From the NCBI GenBank assembly GCA_024404065.1, contig JAKSQR010000070.1, forward strand, positions 1 through 7,612: 7,612 nucleotides of DNA, given 5' to 3'. This document shows, piece by piece, positions 6,660 to 7,612 of this stretch. Source of the DNA: Clostridia bacterium (GTDB taxonomy: Bacteria > Bacillota > Clostridia > Oscillospirales > Acutalibacteraceae). The stretch's first letter is position 1. Every line of letters begins with the position of its first letter. The translations under genes and the position numbers were made by a program. The notes beneath the pieces were generated by a model. That model worked only from the letters and a program-made list of their open reading frames with translations. It searched no databases and had not been told where the DNA came from.

Positions 6660-7409
6660 TTATTCGTAATCAACTACATCTGCCCAGGAAAGAAGGAACT
6701 CTCTCTCCTTAGCATTGCCCTTTACAGACTGGGATGCAGCAACAATTGGCATCCATTTCTGTACATACTCCTTTTTAGTATTACTTTTTTTACAAAATAT
6801 GTCAAGATATTTTTCTGCACCGTCCATATCTCCGTTAAGCCAGAAGAGGAGGTAAGTACGTGCAACATCGGCAGATGCATTGCCCTGAGTAGCGTGTGAC
6901 CAGTCAATGATGTATGCCTTGCCTTTGCTTGATATGATTACGTTTGAGGGGTTAAAGTCACCGTGGCAAAGCTTGTTATGCTTAGGCATACCCTCAAGCC
7001 TTGTGTGTAAATCATACCTTGTGTTAGCATCTAAATCTGCCTCAGAAATTTTTCTGTTCATTTTATCCTTAAGCTTGGTAAGAAGAGGATTTGTCTTGGA
7101 CTGAACCTCTATCTGAAGGTCAACAAGCATCTCAATATATTTCTCTTTATTGTCAGGGTCCTCTTCCATAAGCTGTGCAAGAGTTTTGCCCTTGATGTAT
7201 TCTGAGATGATTGCCCACTTGCCGTCAATGGTAGTTACACCAATGATTTTAGGCACATTAAGGCCTGTCTCTTCTACTCTTGCGTGGTTGAGTGCCTCGT
7301 TGAGGACATCTGATTTTGAATAATCATCATTAAAAACTTTAATACAGTTTTTGCCGTCACGGTAAACAGTTTTTGTGTTTCTTACGGCTATTACTCTGTC
7401 AAGATTCAT
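6660..7409 (-). CDS. APH-fold phosphotransferase (protein-kinase-like)
   Basis: Cytoplasmic ATP-dependent phosphotransferase of the aminoglycoside-phosphotransferase/choline-kinase fold, 249 residues, a normal length. Visible landmarks are IKVF (23-26, K24 for ATP), E38 in the following helix, the hinge ISEYIKGKTL (68-77), the catalytic loop CHGDFNPSN (148-156) with D151, and the metal-binding IIDW (167-170, D169). The substrate cannot be told from sequence. Despite the family name, the operon setting argues against drug resistance. In the matching R. albus transcription unit a serine/threonine protein kinase is reported alongside the phosphatase, so a regulatory kinase opposing the phosphatase is the leading hypothesis. 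The start is ATG at 7409, with AAGGAGG (7423-7417) 7 nt upstream that overlaps the adhE stop codon. A small-molecule kinase remains possible. Confidence 0.85.
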   Translation of the reverse strand: MNLDRVIAVRNTKTVYRDGKNCIKVFNDDYSKSDVLNEALNHARVEETGLNVPKIIGVTTIDGKWAIISEYIKGKTLAQLMEEDPDNKEKYIEMLVDLQIEVQSKTNPLLTKLKDKMNRKISEADLDANTRYDLHTRLEGMPKHNKLCHGDFNPSNVIISSKGKAYIIDWSHATQGNASADVARTYLLFWLNGDMDGAEKYLDIFCKKSNTKKEYVQKWMPIVAASQSVKGNAKEREFLLSWADVVDYE

Positions 7410-7421
7410 GTTTAATCCTCC

Positions 7422-7612
7422 TTAATTCTTCTTTTTACCATTGCGGGCTCTTACATAAGCCTGCTTTGTTTTATCTGCATCATTGCTTCTCAGGCGGCTT
7501 TCAGCTGAGGGCATTTCGGGCTCCTCAAAGTGTTTGTTGCCATAGTAAGCGTTAAGGTACATCTGCTTGATTTCGCTCATAAGAGGATATCTGGGGTTAG
7601 CACCTGTGCACT
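7422..7612 (-). CDS. adhE: Bifunctional acetaldehyde/alcohol dehydrogenase, C-terminal end only
   Basis: Only the last 62 residues are in the window; the gene continues beyond the right edge. The first visible stretch, CTGANPRYPLMSEIKQMYL, matches the highly conserved end of the iron-dependent alcohol dehydrogenase domain of AdhE, which in E. coli reads CTGANPRYPLISELKQ. It is followed by YYGNK and a short charged tail ending in KKKN. AdhE reduces acetyl-CoA through acetaldehyde to ethanol using two NADH. The TAA stop lies 12 nt before the kinase ATG, and its last bases form part of the kinase ribosome-binding site, so the two genes are surely co-transcribed. The aldehyde dehydrogenase half is not visible, so a stand-alone iron alcohol dehydrogenase is not excluded, but this C-terminal signature is characteristic of AdhE. 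Confidence 0.88.
   Translation of the reverse strand, partial: CTGANPRYPLMSEIKQMYLNAYYGNKHFEEPEMPSAESRLRSNDADKTKQAYVRARNGKKKN

Noticed and set aside
6660..7409. Aminoglycoside resistance gene
   Set aside because: The fold is shared with many kinases. Only the general catalytic motifs match, and the gene is embedded in a fermentation and hydrogenase operon with no mobile element nearby.
1..7612. tRNA, rRNA, CRISPR array, insertion sequence or riboswitch
   Set aside because: I saw no repeat-spacer pattern, transposase, terminal inverted repeats or cloverleaf. Apart from the 750-882 gap and the terminator, nearly every base is in a supported gene.

Overview
The window looks like the chromosome of an anaerobic, fermentative Clostridia member, most likely a Ruminococcus-type (Oscillospirales/Ruminococcaceae) gut or rumen bacterium. 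The reasons are the moderately AT-rich sequence, strong AGGAGG-type Shine-Dalgarno sites, several ferredoxin and [FeFe]-hydrogenase proteins, and a gene order that closely follows the hydS-hydA2 transcription unit described for Ruminococcus albus 7. The genus is an inference; no marker gene is present.

Right-hand region (7612 down to 1855, all on the minus strand): a tightly packed operon. In transcription order it holds the 3' end of a bifunctional aldehyde/alcohol dehydrogenase (adhE), an APH-fold kinase, two paralogous thioredoxin-like [2Fe-2S] ferredoxins, a PAS-containing sensory group C [FeFe]-hydrogenase (HydS type), a SpoIIE/PP2C-type phosphatase with an extra C-terminal domain, and a ferredoxin-linked group B [FeFe]-hydrogenase (HydA2 type). 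Gaps run from -8 to +15 nt, and several Shine-Dalgarno sites lie inside or against the preceding gene. The operon ends in a hairpin at 1820-1856 that also serves the convergent LysR gene.

Left-hand region (1-1803): a divergent pair. On the minus strand is a ferredoxin-nitroreductase fusion protein, cut off at the window edge close to its C-terminus. On the plus strand is a LysR-type regulator. The 133-nt gap between them (750-882) carries a good promoter in each direction and an inverted repeat placed over the -10 and start region of the nitroreductase promoter.

How the genes may work together: AdhE reoxidises NADH by making ethanol, and the group B hydrogenase disposes of reduced ferredoxin as H2. 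HydS has an H-cluster, iron-sulfur clusters and a PAS domain but no kinase, cyclase or DNA-binding output, so it probably signals H2 or redox state to a partner. The overlapping phosphatase gene and the co-transcribed kinase gene make a reversible phosphorylation switch the obvious hypothesis. The two small ferredoxins may pass electrons to or from HydS or HydA2. The phosphorylated target is not in this window. The gene set is known in outline from R. albus. The least explained parts are the paired [2Fe-2S] proteins, the phosphatase's C-terminal domain, and the kinase/phosphatase substrate.
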